Below, in pieces: positions 48,431-59,400 of a stretch of DNA of 64,000 nt; the first letter of the stretch is position 1, and the number at the start of each line of letters is the position of its first letter. This DNA is from Solirubrobacterales bacterium (GTDB taxonomy: Bacteria; Actinomycetota; Thermoleophilia; Solirubrobacterales; Solirubrobacteraceae). The DNA lies in the NCBI GenBank assembly GCA_019241635.1, contig JAFAWR010000285.1, positions 1-64,000 of the forward strand, read 5' to 3'. Under the pieces are notes generated by a model. That model ran no database searches, was not told the DNA's origin, and was given only the letters and a program-made list of their open reading frames with translations. A program made the position numbers and the translations under genes.

Positions 48431-49008
48431 TGCTCCTCGTGGTCACGGCTCTGGCCCTGGTCGCCAGCGTGCCGCTGGCCGGCGGCCGCCTCAGCCGCCT
48501 CGCCGACATCCGCGTGCGCGCGATCTGGGCGGTGCTGCTCGCCGTGGCGATTCAGGTGGCGATCACGCAGATCCCCGGCGGTAGCCATGGCGTGCACGTC
48601 GCCCTGCACGTGTTCTCCTACGTGCTCGACGCCTACTTCGTATTCGTCAACCGCCGCCTCACCGGGGTGCCGGTGGTCGCGTTCGGCGCCGCGCTCAACG
48701 TGCTGGCGATCACCACCAACGGAGGCGTGATGCCGGCCAGCGCGAGCGCGGTGCGGATCGCCGGCATCGCCGAGCGCGCCGGGTTCGACAACTCGGCCGC
48801 CCTGGCCCACCCCCATCTGGGCTTCCTCGGCGACATCATCCCCGTACCGGGTCCGTGGCCGATCGGCAACGTCCTGAGCGTCGGCGACCTGATCATCTTC
48901 GTCGGTGCGCTGATCGTGCTGCACGCGGCCTGCGCATCGAGGCTGCGGCCGCGGGTGCGGAGCGCCAGAATCTCGCGTGATGCGCGAGGTTCGACTGCCG
49001 GAATCTGA
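48430..49008 (+). CDS. DUF5317-like integral membrane protein
   Basis: Overlaps upstream stop (TGATG); hydrophobic; NRRLTGVPVVAFGAALNVLAITTNGGVMPAS. Family assignment from recall. Confidence 0.7.
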   Translation: MLLVVTALALVASVPLAGGRLSRLADIRVRAIWAVLLAVAIQVAITQIPGGSHGVHVALHVFSYVLDAYFVFVNRRLTGVPVVAFGAALNVLAITTNGGVMPASASAVRIAGIAERAGFDNSAALAHPHLGFLGDIIPVPGPWPIGNVLSVGDLIIFVGALIVLHAACASRLRPRVRSARISRDARGSTAGI

Positions 49009-49858
49009 TCTGCCGCTCGACGCGGCGTCGTTTCTCGCCTGCCTGGCCACGATCCTCGAACTCGCCTTCGAGGATCTGCCGCGCCCCGGGGCGGGCGCGG
49101 ACCCGGCCACCGGCTGGGGCATGAGCCGCTGGCTCGGCGGCCTCGGGCTCGCGCTCGCCCAGATCGCCGAGCCGGCGTCGTTCTCCTGGCCCGGGCCGTG
49201 GCTCGCCCGCGTGACCGATCCCGACCGCTACGTGGTCATGTTCGGCGTCCCCTCGGGGGTGGTGTGGGATCCGGCCGGCGACGGCGCGGTCGACCCCGCC
49301 GAAATCGAGGCAGGGTTCCTGGTCGCCGCCGCCGACATCGCGCTGGCCATGCCCACCCAGGCCGCGCCGCCATCGGCGGCCGGCATGGTCGAGGTGCTCG
49401 CGGTGGCGTCCTCCGCGGGTGAGCCGGCGCGGTTGCTCGACGAGGTCCGGGCGCTGGCCGGCAAGGGGCTCGAGGGCGATCGTCATGTCACGGGCAAGGG
49501 CACCTTCCCATCGGGGCCGCCGGGCAGCGCTCTGACCCTGATCGAGGCCGAGGTGTGCGAGTCCTTCGACCCGCCGCTCGAGCCGAGCCAGCACCGCCGC
49601 AACGTGGTCACCCGCGGCATCGATCTGAACGCGCTGGTCGGCTACGAGTTCACCATCGGAGAGGTCCGCTGCCGCGGCATGCGGCTGTGCGAACCGTGCA
49701 CCGTGGTTCAGCGGCACGCCGGGCGACCGGTGCTGCGCCCGCTGGTGCACCGCGGCGGCCTGCGCGCGGACATCCTGGCCGACGGGACGATGAGGGTCGG
49801 CGATCCCGTCCGGACGAGGCCATCCGGCCCCACGGACGCCGCCGCAGGCGGCCCCTAG
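48977..49858 (+). CDS. MOSC domain protein with N-terminal extra domain
   Basis: [12 protein letters not shown]...[13 protein letters not shown]...[35 protein letters not shown]. Confidence 0.85.
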   Translation: MMREVRLPESDLPLDAASFLACLATILELAFEDLPRPGAGADPATGWGMSRWLGGLGLALAQIAEPASFSWPGPWLARVTDPDRYVVMFGVPSGVVWDPAGDGAVDPAEIEAGFLVAAADIALAMPTQAAPPSAAGMVEVLAVASSAGEPARLLDEVRALAGKGLEGDRHVTGKGTFPSGPPGSALTLIEAEVCESFDPPLEPSQHRRNVVTRGIDLNALVGYEFTIGEVRCRGMRLCEPCTVVQRHAGRPVLRPLVHRGGLRADILADGTMRVGDPVRTRPSGPTDAAAGGP

Positions 49859-51453
49859 TCCAAGTACTCGTACGCCGGGATCGTGAGAAACTCGAGCAGC
49901 TCCTCCGACAGCGCCACCCGCTCGAAGATCTCGCGGGTCTCGTCGGGACGCCCGGCCTGCCAGACCTCGTCGCCGACCTGCTCGCGGATCTTGGCCGTCT
50001 CCTCGTCGAGCACGCGGCGGACCAGATCCGGGGTCACCGTCTCGCCGTTGTCCAACTGAACGCCGTGGTGGATCCACTGCCAGATCTGCGAGCGGGAGAT
50101 CTCCGCGGTGGCGGCGTCCTCCATCAGCGAGTTGATCGCCGCCGCGCCGCGTCCGGTCAGCCAGAACGAGATGTACTGGAAGCCCACGTTTACGTCGGTG
50201 CGCAAGCCCTTCTCAGTGGCCGCACCGGGTGTGGCGGCCAGGTCGAGGAGCTGCTCGGCGGTCACATGGACGTCGTCGCGCCGGCGCGCGAGCTGGTTGG
50301 GCGCCCCGTTCAGGCCCTTCTCAAAGACCTCCCGCGCCACCGGCACGAGATCGGGATGCGCCACCCAGGTGCCGTCGTAGCCCTGGGAGACCTCGCGCTC
50401 CTTGTCCTTGCGCACGCCGTCGAGCGCCTTCTCGTTGTCTTCGGAATCCCCCTTGCGCGAGGGGATCAGTGCGGCCATGCCGCCCATCGCGTGGGCGCCG
50501 CGGCGGTGGCAGGTGGCGGCCAGCAGCTCGGTGTAGGCGCGCATGAACGGCACGGTCATCGTGACGTCGACGCGGTCGGGCAGGACCATCTCGGGGCGCT
50601 GCGGAAAGCATTTGATCGAGGAGAAGATGTAGTCCCAGCGGCCGGCGTTCAGCCCGGCCGAGTGATCGCGCAGCTCGTAGAGGATCTCCTCCATCTCGAA
50701 CGCGGCCGGCAGCGTCTCGATCAGCACGGTGGCCTTGATCGTCCCGCGCGGGATGCCCAGGCACTCCTGGGCGAAGTCGAACACGTCATTCCACAGCCGC
50801 GCCTCGAGGTGCGACTCCATCTTGGGCAGATAGAAGTACGGCGCGGAGCCGCCTGCGATCAGCCGGCGTGCGCAGTGGAAGACGTACAGGCCGAAGTCGA
50901 ACAGCGCCGCGGTGACCGGCTCGGAGTCGACCAGGAGGTGGCGCTCGGGCAGGTGCCATCCGCGGGGGCGAACCAGGAGCGTGGCCGGGCTCTCGCCCAG
51001 CTCGTAGCGCTTGCCCTCCGAGTCGCGGTAGGTGATCGTGCCGTCGATCGCGTCGCGGAGGTTGCGGTGGCCGTCGACCATGTTGTGCCACGTCGGTGCG
51101 TTGGCGTCCTCGAAGTCGGCCATGAACCCGTCCGCCCCCGAGTTGAGCGCGTTGATGGTCATCTTGCGGTCGGTCGGCCCGGTGATCTCGACCCAGCGCT
51201 GCTGCATGTCCCCGGGGACCGGCGCCACCGTCCAGTCGCCTTCGCGGATCTCCCGGGTCTCGGGCAGGAAGTCGAGCATCTCCCCGGCTCTGAGGCGCTC
51301 GCGCCGGCGCGCCCGGGCGTCCAGCAGCTCCCGGCGGCGCGAGCCGAAGCGCTGCTCGAGCTCGGCCACGAACTCCAGGGCGTCCGGGGTGAGAACCTCC
51401 TCGAAGCCCGTCTCCATGGGACCGTTCAGCTCGAGCTTGGCGTGTGTGGTCAT
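49855..51453 (-). CDS. aceB: Malate synthase A
   Basis: [78 protein letters not shown]. Confidence 0.97.
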   Translation of the reverse strand: MTTHAKLELNGPMETGFEEVLTPDALEFVAELEQRFGSRRRELLDARARRRERLRAGEMLDFLPETREIREGDWTVAPVPGDMQQRWVEITGPTDRKMTINALNSGADGFMADFEDANAPTWHNMVDGHRNLRDAIDGTITYRDSEGKRYELGESPATLLVRPRGWHLPERHLLVDSEPVTAALFDFGLYVFHCARRLIAGGSAPYFYLPKMESHLEARLWNDVFDFAQECLGIPRGTIKATVLIETLPAAFEMEEILYELRDHSAGLNAGRWDYIFSSIKCFPQRPEMVLPDRVDVTMTVPFMRAYTELLAATCHRRGAHAMGGMAALIPSRKGDSEDNEKALDGVRKDKEREVSQGYDGTWVAHPDLVPVAREVFEKGLNGAPNQLARRRDDVHVTAEQLLDLAATPGAATEKGLRTDVNVGFQYISFWLTGRGAAAINSLMEDAATAEISRSQIWQWIHHGVQLDNGETVTPDLVRRVLDEETAKIREQVGDEVWQAGRPDETREIFERVALSEELLEFLTIPAYEYLD

Positions 51454-52649
51454 CCCGTCATCCTCTCATCCGCGGTCCTAGATGCTTCCCCGCCCCGACT
51501 GCCGATAACCCGGCGCACGGCCTCGGCTTCGCTCAGGCACAGGCCGCCGAGCAGCGCGGCCACCGCCGCCGCCAGCACCCACGCGGGCAGTCCTCCGCCG
51601 AACGCATAGAGCACGATCAGCGCACCGGCCACGCCTAGCTCTCCATACTGCCTCGCGCCAAGCAGCCGCAGGGCGAAGGCGGCGGTGCCGACCAGATAGA
51701 TCGCCACGCCGCCGCACAGGGCCAGCCGGTCCGGACCGGGCAGCGGGACGGTGACCGAGCCGCGGGTCATGGTCTTCACGCCGACGGCGAACGTGATGAT
51801 CCCCGCGACGATCACGAGGTGCAGGTAGCTGTAGGCGTCGGCTGCCGCCAGCACCGGGTCGCGGTGGCGGCGCAGGCGCTCGGCCGCTGCCTCGGCGAAG
51901 CCTTCGAAATACGTCCACCACATGGCCACGGTGATCAGCACGCCGAGCGCCACCGCGACGACCAACTCGGTGCTCAGCGCCCGCTCGCCGTTCTGGCCGA
52001 GGGCGCCGACGCCGATGGCCACGATCGACTCGCCGAGGCAAATGATCACGAACAGGCTGTAGCGCTCGGCGAAGTGCGCCACCACGACGTGCTGAAGCCC
52101 GCGCAGGCGCTCGCGGGTCAGCCACGCGGGGCCGGCGTAGTCGATCGCCGCGGCCAGCACCCACAGCACGATGCGGGCCGTTCCACTCGTGAACGAGCCC
52201 GCGATCAGCAGCACCATCCCGATCGTGATCGTGATCATGAACCCGACCATCGAGGACCACGACGCGCTCCCGCGCCTCGACGCGTCCGCGTACAGGGCCA
52301 GATGCAGGAACCGGACGATCGCGTAGGAGATCGCGAACAGCGTCCCCTCGTCGCCGAACGCGTGCGGGATCGACAGTCCGGCTACGAAGATCGAGATCGA
52401 CGAGAGGAGCAGGCAAACCCGCAGGGTCGGGGAGCTCGCAGGCTGGGCGTTGGCCGCCCATACGAACGCCGACCACGCCCACCAGACGAGTGCCAGCACC
52501 AGCATGGCGCGGCCAAACCCGGCCCAGCTCAGGTCGTGCCAGAGCAGCGTGGTCACCTGGGTGATGGCAAACACGAACACGAGGTCCCAGAAGAGCTCTA
52601 CCGGTGCGCTGCGGCGCTCGTCGGCCGTCTCGGGGGCGCTGTCGCTCAC
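51450..52649 (-). CDS. Low temperature requirement protein A (LtrA) family membrane protein
   Basis: [42 protein letters not shown]. Confidence 0.92.
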   Translation of the reverse strand: MSDSAPETADERRSAPVELFWDLVFVFAITQVTTLLWHDLSWAGFGRAMLVLALVWWAWSAFVWAANAQPASSPTLRVCLLLSSISIFVAGLSIPHAFGDEGTLFAISYAIVRFLHLALYADASRRGSASWSSMVGFMITITIGMVLLIAGSFTSGTARIVLWVLAAAIDYAGPAWLTRERLRGLQHVVVAHFAERYSLFVIICLGESIVAIGVGALGQNGERALSTELVVAVALGVLITVAMWWTYFEGFAEAAAERLRRHRDPVLAAADAYSYLHLVIVAGIITFAVGVKTMTRGSVTVPLPGPDRLALCGGVAIYLVGTAAFALRLLGARQYGELGVAGALIVLYAFGGGLPAWVLAAAVAALLGGLCLSEAEAVRRVIGSRGGEASRTADERMTG

Positions 52650-52695
52650 GGCCTGAGTATCGCGGCCGGCGGCGCGTTGCCATAGGGTTCCGCGC

Positions 52696-53730
52696 ATGCA
52701 ACTCGGCCTGTCCCTGGGCTATCTGATCCCCGGCATCGAGCCGGCCGACCACCTAAAGGTTGTCCTGGAGGCCGAGCGCCTCGGCTATGACTCGGTGTGG
52801 GCGGCCGAGGCATATGGATCGGACACGGCGACCGTGCTGGCGTGGTTGGCCGGCCAGACGAGCAAGATCAAGCTCGGGTCGGCCATCTTCCAGATCCCCG
52901 CGCGGAGCCCGGGCATGACCGCGATGACCGCGGCCACGATCGACGTGCTCTCGGGCGGGCGCATGCTCCTCGGTCTCGGGACCTCGGGTCCGCAGGTGGC
53001 GGAGGGCTGGCACGGTCAGCGCTTCGCCCGCCAGCTCAAGCGGACCCGCGAATACGTCGAGGTGCTGCGGATGGCGCTGGCCCGCGAGCGAGTCGAGTAC
53101 CACGGGGAGACGATCGAGTTGCCGCTGCCCGACGGCCCCGGCAAGCCGCTCAAGCTGATGATCGCGCCCGTCCAGGAGCGGATCCCGATCTACCTGGCGG
53201 CGATCGGGCCCAAGAACACCGCGCTGGCCGGCGAGATCGCCGACGGATGGCTGCCGATCTTCTTCTCGCCCGAGCACGTCTCGGAGGTCCGCGAGCCGCT
53301 CGAGGAGGGAGCCGCTCGGTCGGGGCGCACGCTCGATGGCTTCGACATGGCCCCCACGGTGAACACCTTCGTCTCCGATGACGTGGCGGCCGCGCGCGAC
53401 CGGATGCGGCCCTTCCTCGCCCTGTACATCGGCGGGATGGGCTCGCGGGAGCAGAACTTCTACAACCAGCTGGTTCAGCGCTACGGCTTCGAGGATGCCG
53501 CGCGCCGAGTCCAGGATCTCTACCTCGACGGCAAGAAGGAGGAGGCCGCCGCGGCGCTGCCCGACGAGTTGATCGACCTGGTCACGTTGTGCGGACCGCG
53601 CGACGCGGTGCGCGATCGCCTGGCCGCCTTCCGGGACGCCGGGGTGGGCACGCTGATCATCGGACCGACCGCGTGGACGACCGAGGAGCGGGTCGAGCAG
53701 CTGCGGGCGGTGGCCGAGCTGGCGGCCTGA
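52696..53730 (+). CDS. LLM-class (F420-dependent-like) oxidoreductase
   Basis: EAERLGYDSVWAAEAYGSDTATVLAWLAGQTSKIKLGSAIFQIPARSPGMTAMTAATIDVLSGGRMLLGLG. Confidence 0.92.
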   Translation: MQLGLSLGYLIPGIEPADHLKVVLEAERLGYDSVWAAEAYGSDTATVLAWLAGQTSKIKLGSAIFQIPARSPGMTAMTAATIDVLSGGRMLLGLGTSGPQVAEGWHGQRFARQLKRTREYVEVLRMALARERVEYHGETIELPLPDGPGKPLKLMIAPVQERIPIYLAAIGPKNTALAGEIADGWLPIFFSPEHVSEVREPLEEGAARSGRTLDGFDMAPTVNTFVSDDVAAARDRMRPFLALYIGGMGSREQNFYNQLVQRYGFEDAARRVQDLYLDGKKEEAAAALPDELIDLVTLCGPRDAVRDRLAAFRDAGVGTLIIGPTAWTTEERVEQLRAVAELAA

Positions 53731-53747
53731 ACGGCTCGCGCGAGCGG

Positions 53748-55076
53748 ATGCGCTTTTTCCTGGGAGCGTTCGGCGAGCCCGGCCATGCGTTCCCGATGCT
53801 GGCGCTCGGGGAACGGCTGGTCGAGCGGGGCCATGAGGTGACGTTCGAGACGTGGTCGCGGTGGCGGCCGGAGGTCGAAGCGGCCGGGATGCGGTTCCGG
53901 CCGGCTCCCGAGTACCCGCTGTTCGAGGGCGGGTCGGGGATCGGATCGGAGATGTACGAGGCCGTGGTGCTGGCCACCGCGGAGACCCGACGCGCCGTGT
54001 CCGAGCTGCGTCCGCACGCACTCGTGCACGACATCCTCACGCTGGCGCCGGCGATGGCCGGCGAGCTCGAGGGGGTTCCGGTGGCGACGCTCGTGCCCCA
54101 CCTGTATCCGGTCGGCGGACCCGGGTTTCCACCCTATGCGCTGGGCGCGCGATTTCCGCGCACGCGCGTGGGGCGGGCGCTGTGGGACCGGGTGGCTCGA
54201 GGCACGTTGGGCGGCCTGCGCCAGGGGCGCGAGGAGCTAAACCGCACCCGGGTGGCCCTCGGGCTGGCGCCACTTCACCGCTTCCACGGTGGCCTGAGCG
54301 CTCGCCTGTGCCTGGTCGGGACGTTCCCGCAGCTCGAGTATCCGCGGCGCTGGCCGGCCGGCGTGCATGTGGTCGGGCCGCTCCAGTGGGAGCCGCCGTT
54401 CGAGTTCGTCGAGCCGCCCCCGGGCCAGGCGCCGCTGGTGCTCATCGCGCCCTCCACGGCCCAGGATCCCTCGCACCGGCTCCTGCGGTCCGCTTTAGCC
54501 GGACTCGGGGACGAGCCGATCCGGGTGCTCGCCACCTGGAACCGTCGGCCGCTGCCGGCCGGCCAGCCGGTCGCCGTGCCCGCCAACACCCGGCTCGTCG
54601 AATGGGTGTCGTACTCGAAGACGATGCCGGAGTGCGCGCTGGTCGTCTGCCACGCCGGCCACGGAACGATGGCGCGGGCGCTGGCGTGCGGATGCCCGGT
54701 GGTCGCGGTTCCCCACGTGGGTGACATGGCCGAGAACGCCGCGCGGGCGGACTGGGCGGGTGTGGGCGTCCGGCTTCCCTGGCGCTTCCTGGGGCCGGAC
54801 ACGCTGCGCCTCGCGGTTCGCCGGGCGCTGTCCGAGGCGTCGCTCGGAGTCAGGGCGCGCCGGCTCGCCGCCTGGGCGGCGGGCCATGACGGCGCGTCGC
54901 GGGCCGCGGCGCTCGTCGAGGCGCTGGCGGCTCAGTCCTCGCGGCGGATGCGCACGAACTCGATCAGCTCGGGCGCGTCGCCCTCGACCACGTCCATCGG
55001 CTCTCCCGAGCAGCTGCACAGCTCGACCACGGCGCGCTCGTCGGACACGTCGAGCGCGCGCCAGATCGCGCCGTGA
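53748..55076 (+). CDS. UGT/MGT-type glycosyltransferase
   Basis: GHAFPMLALGERLVERGHEVTF; VVCHAGHGTMARALACGCPVVAVPHVGDMAENAARADWAGVGVRL. Confidence 0.88.
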   Translation: MRFFLGAFGEPGHAFPMLALGERLVERGHEVTFETWSRWRPEVEAAGMRFRPAPEYPLFEGGSGIGSEMYEAVVLATAETRRAVSELRPHALVHDILTLAPAMAGELEGVPVATLVPHLYPVGGPGFPPYALGARFPRTRVGRALWDRVARGTLGGLRQGREELNRTRVALGLAPLHRFHGGLSARLCLVGTFPQLEYPRRWPAGVHVVGPLQWEPPFEFVEPPPGQAPLVLIAPSTAQDPSHRLLRSALAGLGDEPIRVLATWNRRPLPAGQPVAVPANTRLVEWVSYSKTMPECALVVCHAGHGTMARALACGCPVVAVPHVGDMAENAARADWAGVGVRLPWRFLGPDTLRLAVRRALSEASLGVRARRLAAWAAGHDGASRAAALVEALAAQSSRRMRTNSISSGASPSTTSIGSPEQLHSSTTARSSDTSSARQIAP

Positions 55077-55120
55077 AGCTCCCAGTCCTCGAGCTCGGCG
55101 ATGGTCAGCCCCGAGCGCAT
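54932..55120 (-). CDS. 62-aa acidic hypothetical protein, downstream of the GST-N-like gene
   Basis: MRSGLTIAELEDWELHGAIWRALDVSDERAVVELCSCSGEPMDVVEGDAPELIEFVRIRRED; adjoins 55122. Confidence 0.6.
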   Translation of the reverse strand: MRSGLTIAELEDWELHGAIWRALDVSDERAVVELCSCSGEPMDVVEGDAPELIEFVRIRRED

Positions 55121-55121
55121 G

Positions 55122-55430
55122 TCAGGCCGGCGCCTCGGTCGCCGCCGGATGGTCGGCCGCCCACTGCATGATCGGGCGCGAGCCGCTGATCACCGCGCCG
55201 TCATCGGTGACCAGCGCGGGCACCCAGTGATCGCCAGTGAGCCGCTTGACCTCCCGCCGCCCTGGCGTCTGGTTGATGAACAAGAACGACGGCAGCCCAC
55301 CCAGGCCGTAGGAGCGGATCACCTCGGGCTCGTACCCGGCGTCGCGCAGCGCGTGGTAGGCGTTGCCGCATGGATGCCCCCCGGGCCTAGGGGCCGGCTT
55401 CCAGGTGCCGTAGCAGACGTACAGCTTCAT
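55122..55430 (-). CDS. Glutathione S-transferase N-terminal/glutaredoxin-like thioredoxin-fold protein
   Basis: MKLYVCYGTWKPAPRPGGHPCGNAYHALRDAGYEPEVIRSYG...VKRLTGDHWVPALVTDDGAVISGSRPIMQW. Confidence 0.75.
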   Translation of the reverse strand: MKLYVCYGTWKPAPRPGGHPCGNAYHALRDAGYEPEVIRSYGLGGLPSFLFINQTPGRREVKRLTGDHWVPALVTDDGAVISGSRPIMQWAADHPAATEAPA

Positions 55431-55465
55431 CTCAGGCTCGCTGGCCGCAATGGGCGAGACGACAG

Positions 55466-55538
55466 CTCCGGGGGTGGGACTCGAACCCACAACATTTCGG
55501 TTAACAGCCGAACGCTCTGCCGATTGAGCTACCCCGGA
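55466..55538 (-). tRNA. tRNA-Asn (GTT)
   Basis: Minus strand TCCGGGGTAGCTCAATCGGCAGAGCGTTCGGCTGTTAACCGAAATGTTGTGGGTTCGAGTCCCACCCCCGGAG. Confidence 0.97.
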
Positions 55539-55774
55539 TCGGCCCCGGTCTTGGGCAGCGCCAACTGTAGCGACAACCGCGGTCGCCGCAGCGCACCAGC
55601 CTAACCGGCCGTCAACGCGATCCTCAGCCACGTCAACTCTCCACCAACCCTGATCAGCGCTTCGGAGCGCGTCCTTCACCGGCCCGTGACGCACGGTGCC
55701 GTTCGGGCCCCTAGGGTTCGGAACGTCTTGTCTGATCGCGATCGACGCGCGAGTGACGGTGAGAGGCCGTCGTC

Positions 55775-57547
55775 TTGAACGGTCGGCCCGGTAAGCGGCT
55801 GGCCGCGCGCGGCCTGCGCTGGCTCGCGGGCCTGATCGCCGCCGCCCTGGTTCTGGCCGGCTGCGGCGGCGGGTCGGGGAGCAGCGGGGCTCCCGGGTCG
55901 AGCACATCGGGCTCGACGTCGGGCTCCGGAACGAGCACCACGACCGCGACCGTGGGCCCGGGTCCCCCGGAGGTCGGCATCCACAAGATCCGCCACGTGG
56001 TGATCATCATGCAGGAGAACCGGTCGTTCGACTCCTACTTCGGGACCTACCCGGGCGCCGACGGGATCCCGGGACTGGCCGGCAACCCGGGGACCGTGCC
56101 CTGCGTTCCGAACCCGGCGGCCGGCGGCTGCGTGCGGCCGTTTCACGACGTGCAGGACCGCAGCCTGGGCGGACCCCATAGCCACGGCTCCGCGGAGGCC
56201 GACATCGACGGCGGCAAGATGGACGGGTTCGTCGGCCAGCAGGAGCGAGGGATGGCGGGCTGCGCGCAGACGTTCAATCCGGCCTGCGGCAACTCGGGCG
56301 GCACGGCGGACGTGATGGGCTATCACGACGGGTCGGACATCCCGAACTACTGGACCTACGCGCGCGATTTCGTCCTCCAGGACCACATGTTCCAGTCCGA
56401 CTCGTCCTGGAGCCTGCCGGCGCACCTGTACATGGTGTCCGAGTGGTCGGCCTACTGCGCGCTCAAGGGAGAGCCCCAGAGCTGTCACGCCGCCATCGAG
56501 AAGCCGGGCTACCCACCCGACTTCGCGCGGCGGCTCGGCGTCACGGTGCCGACTGACCCGAGCTACGCCTGGACCGACCTCACCTACCTGCTGCACAAGT
56601 ACGGCGTCAGCTGGGCCTACTACGTGTACAAGGGCTCAGAGCCCGACTGCGACGACGACGCCGCGATGTCGTGCGCGCCGGTCGGCCAGAACGCCAAGAC
56701 TCCCGGCATCTGGAACCCGCTGCCCTACTTCAGCGACGTCCAGCAGGATGGGCAGCTCGGCAACATCAAGTCGCTCACCGACTTCTACGCCGACGTCCGG
56801 GCGGGCAACCTGCCCGCGGTGTCCTGGATCACGCCGAACGGCAGGGTGTCCGAGCATCCGCCGGGCCTGATCAGTGCCGGCGAGACGTACGTGACCAGCC
56901 TGATCAACGCGATCATGCAGAGCCCGGAGTGGAGCAGCACGGCGATCTTCCTGGCCTGGGACGACTGGGGCGGTTTCTACGACCACGTGGCGCCGCCGTC
57001 CGTCGATGCCCAGGGCTACGGACTGCGGGTTCCAGGCCTGGTCATCAGCCCGTACGCCAGGCAGGGGCTCGTCGACCATCAGACGCTCAGCTTCGACGCC
57101 TACGTGAAGTTCATCGAGGACGACTTCCTGGGCGGCCAGCGGCTGGACCCGCTGACCGACGGGCGTCCCGACCCGCGCCCCGATGTGCGCGAGGACGCGC
57201 CCCAGCTGGGCGACCTGACCGCCGACTTCGACTTCACCCAAACGCCGCGCTCGCCGCTGATCCTCCCCGTCACGCCGCCGACCGATCTGGTCGCGCCGGC
57301 GAGCGCCACGCGCCAGGGGCGGGCCGCCGGACGGACGCTGGCGCTGCCGCGCAGCGGGCCGCTTCGCTCGTTCGAGCTCGGCGTGATGGCCGCCCGGCTC
57401 GGCATCACCCAGACCGCTCTGAGCACTCAACTCGACGCCGGTGAGCCGCTGCGCCGAATCGCCCGGGCCCGCGGCGTCACGCTGGCGGAGCTTCGCCAGG
57501 CGGTTCTGTCGGCCGTGCAGGCGCAGGTGACGCGGACCATCCGCTGA
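55775..57547 (+). CDS. Phosphoesterase-family (phospholipase C/acid phosphatase-like) lipoprotein
   Basis: Lipobox [46 protein letters not shown]; apparent TTG start. Confidence 0.9.
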   Translation: MNGRPGKRLAARGLRWLAGLIAAALVLAGCGGGSGSSGAPGSSTSGSTSGSGTSTTTATVGPGPPEVGIHKIRHVVIIMQENRSFDSYFGTYPGADGIPGLAGNPGTVPCVPNPAAGGCVRPFHDVQDRSLGGPHSHGSAEADIDGGKMDGFVGQQERGMAGCAQTFNPACGNSGGTADVMGYHDGSDIPNYWTYARDFVLQDHMFQSDSSWSLPAHLYMVSEWSAYCALKGEPQSCHAAIEKPGYPPDFARRLGVTVPTDPSYAWTDLTYLLHKYGVSWAYYVYKGSEPDCDDDAAMSCAPVGQNAKTPGIWNPLPYFSDVQQDGQLGNIKSLTDFYADVRAGNLPAVSWITPNGRVSEHPPGLISAGETYVTSLINAIMQSPEWSSTAIFLAWDDWGGFYDHVAPPSVDAQGYGLRVPGLVISPYARQGLVDHQTLSFDAYVKFIEDDFLGGQRLDPLTDGRPDPRPDVREDAPQLGDLTADFDFTQTPRSPLILPVTPPTDLVAPASATRQGRAAGRTLALPRSGPLRSFELGVMAARLGITQTALSTQLDAGEPLRRIARARGVTLAELRQAVLSAVQAQVTRTIR

Positions 57548-57609
57548 ACGTTGCCTGCCCCCTCCGTCCCCCCGCGCGGCCCCGGGGGCGGAGCGGCCTG
57601 GCGTGGCCC

Positions 57610-59400
57610 TCAGACGGCGCGTTCGAGCTTGGCCACCACCTGGCGGATCTGCTCGAGCACGGCCTCGCGCTCGCGGGCGAGCTCGCCGATCCCCGGCGCA
57701 CCCTCCGCGCGGGCCCGGCGGATCGAACGCTCGATCCGCGCCCGCTCCAGCACTAGGTGGGCGTGCGCGAGCTGGTCCTCGCTGACCTGGCCGGCCCGCC
57801 CCGCCCGGGCGACGAGATCGGCGACCGTGCGAGCCAGCTGCTCGTCGTCGGACGGCAGGTCGGCCAGCGGGGAGCGGGTGCGGCCGGCGATGTGGCGAGC
57901 CGCCTGGCGCATCGCCGGGCTGGTGATCAGCTGGTCGGCATCGATCCGGAACAGCGTGCGAGCCCCCGCGTCGGGCAGCGCGACACACAGGGCCAGGAAG
58001 GCGCGCTCGGCCCGGGCGGCCTGGTCGGTGGGCAGATCCTGGATCGGGCCGGCGGTATTGGCACGGCCGGCGTCTCGGGGCGCCCCGTTCTGGCGCGCGG
58101 CGCCCTCGATCAACGATCCCAGCTGGGCCTCGGTGAGCTCGAGCCGCCCGGCGATCCGACGCAGCAGCTCGTCGCCGAACGGTCCCCGCCGCAGGTTCTT
58201 GAGCGCCGGCAGGAGCTGCTGGAAGGCCCGGTCGCGCCCTTCGGAGTTGCGCGTGTCGACCTGCTCGAACACCCGCTCGACGTGGAAGGCGACGAACGGC
58301 ACCGACGCGGCCACTCGCTCGCGCAGCGCGTCCGCCCCCGACCGCTCGATCAGCTCGGCCGGATCGGCCCCCTTGGGCAGCGGGACGACCCGGAGCTCGA
58401 GGTTGCGCTTGTCGGTCAGCTGGGCGGCCCGCAGCATCGCCTCCTGCCCGGCGGCGTCGGCGTCGAGGCAGAGCACGAGCACCTTGGCCACGCGCTCGAG
58501 CTCTGAGATCTGCTCCTCGGTCAGCGCGGTGCCCATGATCCCGACCGCGTGCTGCAGCTCGGCCTGGTGCAGGGCGAGCACGTCGGTGTAGCCCTCGACC
58601 AGGATCACGTTCCCGGCTCGCGCCGCGGCGGCGCGGGCGCGATCGAGCCCGAACAGCACCCGGCGCTTCTGGTAGAGCTCGCCCTCGGCGGTATTCAGGT
58701 ACTTGGGGCGCTGGTTCTCGCGCATGGCCCGGGCGCCGAACCCGATGACGTTCCCGCGCGCGTCGGTGGAGGGGAACATGATCCGTTCGCGGAAGCGGTC
58801 GTACACCTGCCCCGGACGGTTCTGCGAGCGCTGCGCCAGACCCACGGTGAGGAGCTCCTCGTCGCTGAAGCCGGCCCGCCGCGAGGCGGTGAGGATCCGG
58901 TCCCAGGCGCTCGGGGCGTAGCCGACGCGGAACTCTCTGAGCGTGTCCTCGCGCAGGCCCCGGGCTTGAAGGTACTCGCGGGCCGGCTCCGCCTCGCGGG
59001 CCTCCCACAGGTACCGCGCGTAGTAGGTGGCGGCGCGGGCGAGCAGGCTGTGCAGGCGCTCGCGCCGCTGGCGGCGCTGGGCCGCGCGCGGGTCCTCCTG
59101 CTCGGTCTGGAGCTCGACCCCGAAGCGGTCGGCCAGCGTCTGCAGCGCGCCGGTGAAGTCGAGGCCCTCGGTCTCCATGACGAACGTGAACACATCGCCC
59201 TGGGCCTGGCAGCCGAAGCAGTAATAGACCTTCTCGATCGGGTTCACGCCGAACGAGGGGGTGCGCTCGTCGTGGAACGGGCAGCGGCCCACGTACTCGG
59301 TGGCGCCGGCGCGGCGGAGCTCGGTGCGCTCGTTGACCAGCGCGAGCATGTCGACCGCGTCGCGTACGCGGTCGCGCGAGTCGGCCGTGTAGCGAGTCAC
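57610..59400 (-). CDS. dnaG: DNA primase
   Basis: CPFHDERTPSFGVNPIEKVYYCFGCQAQGDVFTFVM; VEGYTDVLALHQAEL. Confidence 0.97.
   Translation of the reverse strand: MTRYTADSRDRVRDAVDMLALVNERTELRRAGATEYVGRCPFHDERTPSFGVNPIEKVYYCFGCQAQGDVFTFVMETEGLDFTGALQTLADRFGVELQTEQEDPRAAQRRQRRERLHSLLARAATYYARYLWEAREAEPAREYLQARGLREDTLREFRVGYAPSAWDRILTASRRAGFSDEELLTVGLAQRSQNRPGQVYDRFRERIMFPSTDARGNVIGFGARAMRENQRPKYLNTAEGELYQKRRVLFGLDRARAAAARAGNVILVEGYTDVLALHQAELQHAVGIMGTALTEEQISELERVAKVLVLCLDADAAGQEAMLRAAQLTDKRNLELRVVPLPKGADPAELIERSGADALRERVAASVPFVAFHVERVFEQVDTRNSEGRDRAFQQLLPALKNLRRGPFGDELLRRIAGRLELTEAQLGSLIEGAARQNGAPRDAGRANTAGPIQDLPTDQAARAERAFLALCVALPDAGARTLFRIDADQLITSPAMRQAARHIAGRTRSPLADLPSDDEQLARTVADLVARAGRAGQVSEDQLAHAHLVLERARIERSIRRARAEGAPGIGELAREREAVLEQIRQVVAKLERAV

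Noticed and set aside
46666-49008. 780-aa plus-strand ORF overlapping the GGDEF-EAL gene
   Set aside because: Most of it is an out-of-frame shadow; only the C-terminal part from 48430 (DUF5317-like) is real.
55466-55538. tRNA-Asn considered as an integration site of a genomic island
   Set aside because: No integrase, no duplicated tRNA 3' end found in the window; flanking genes look ordinary.
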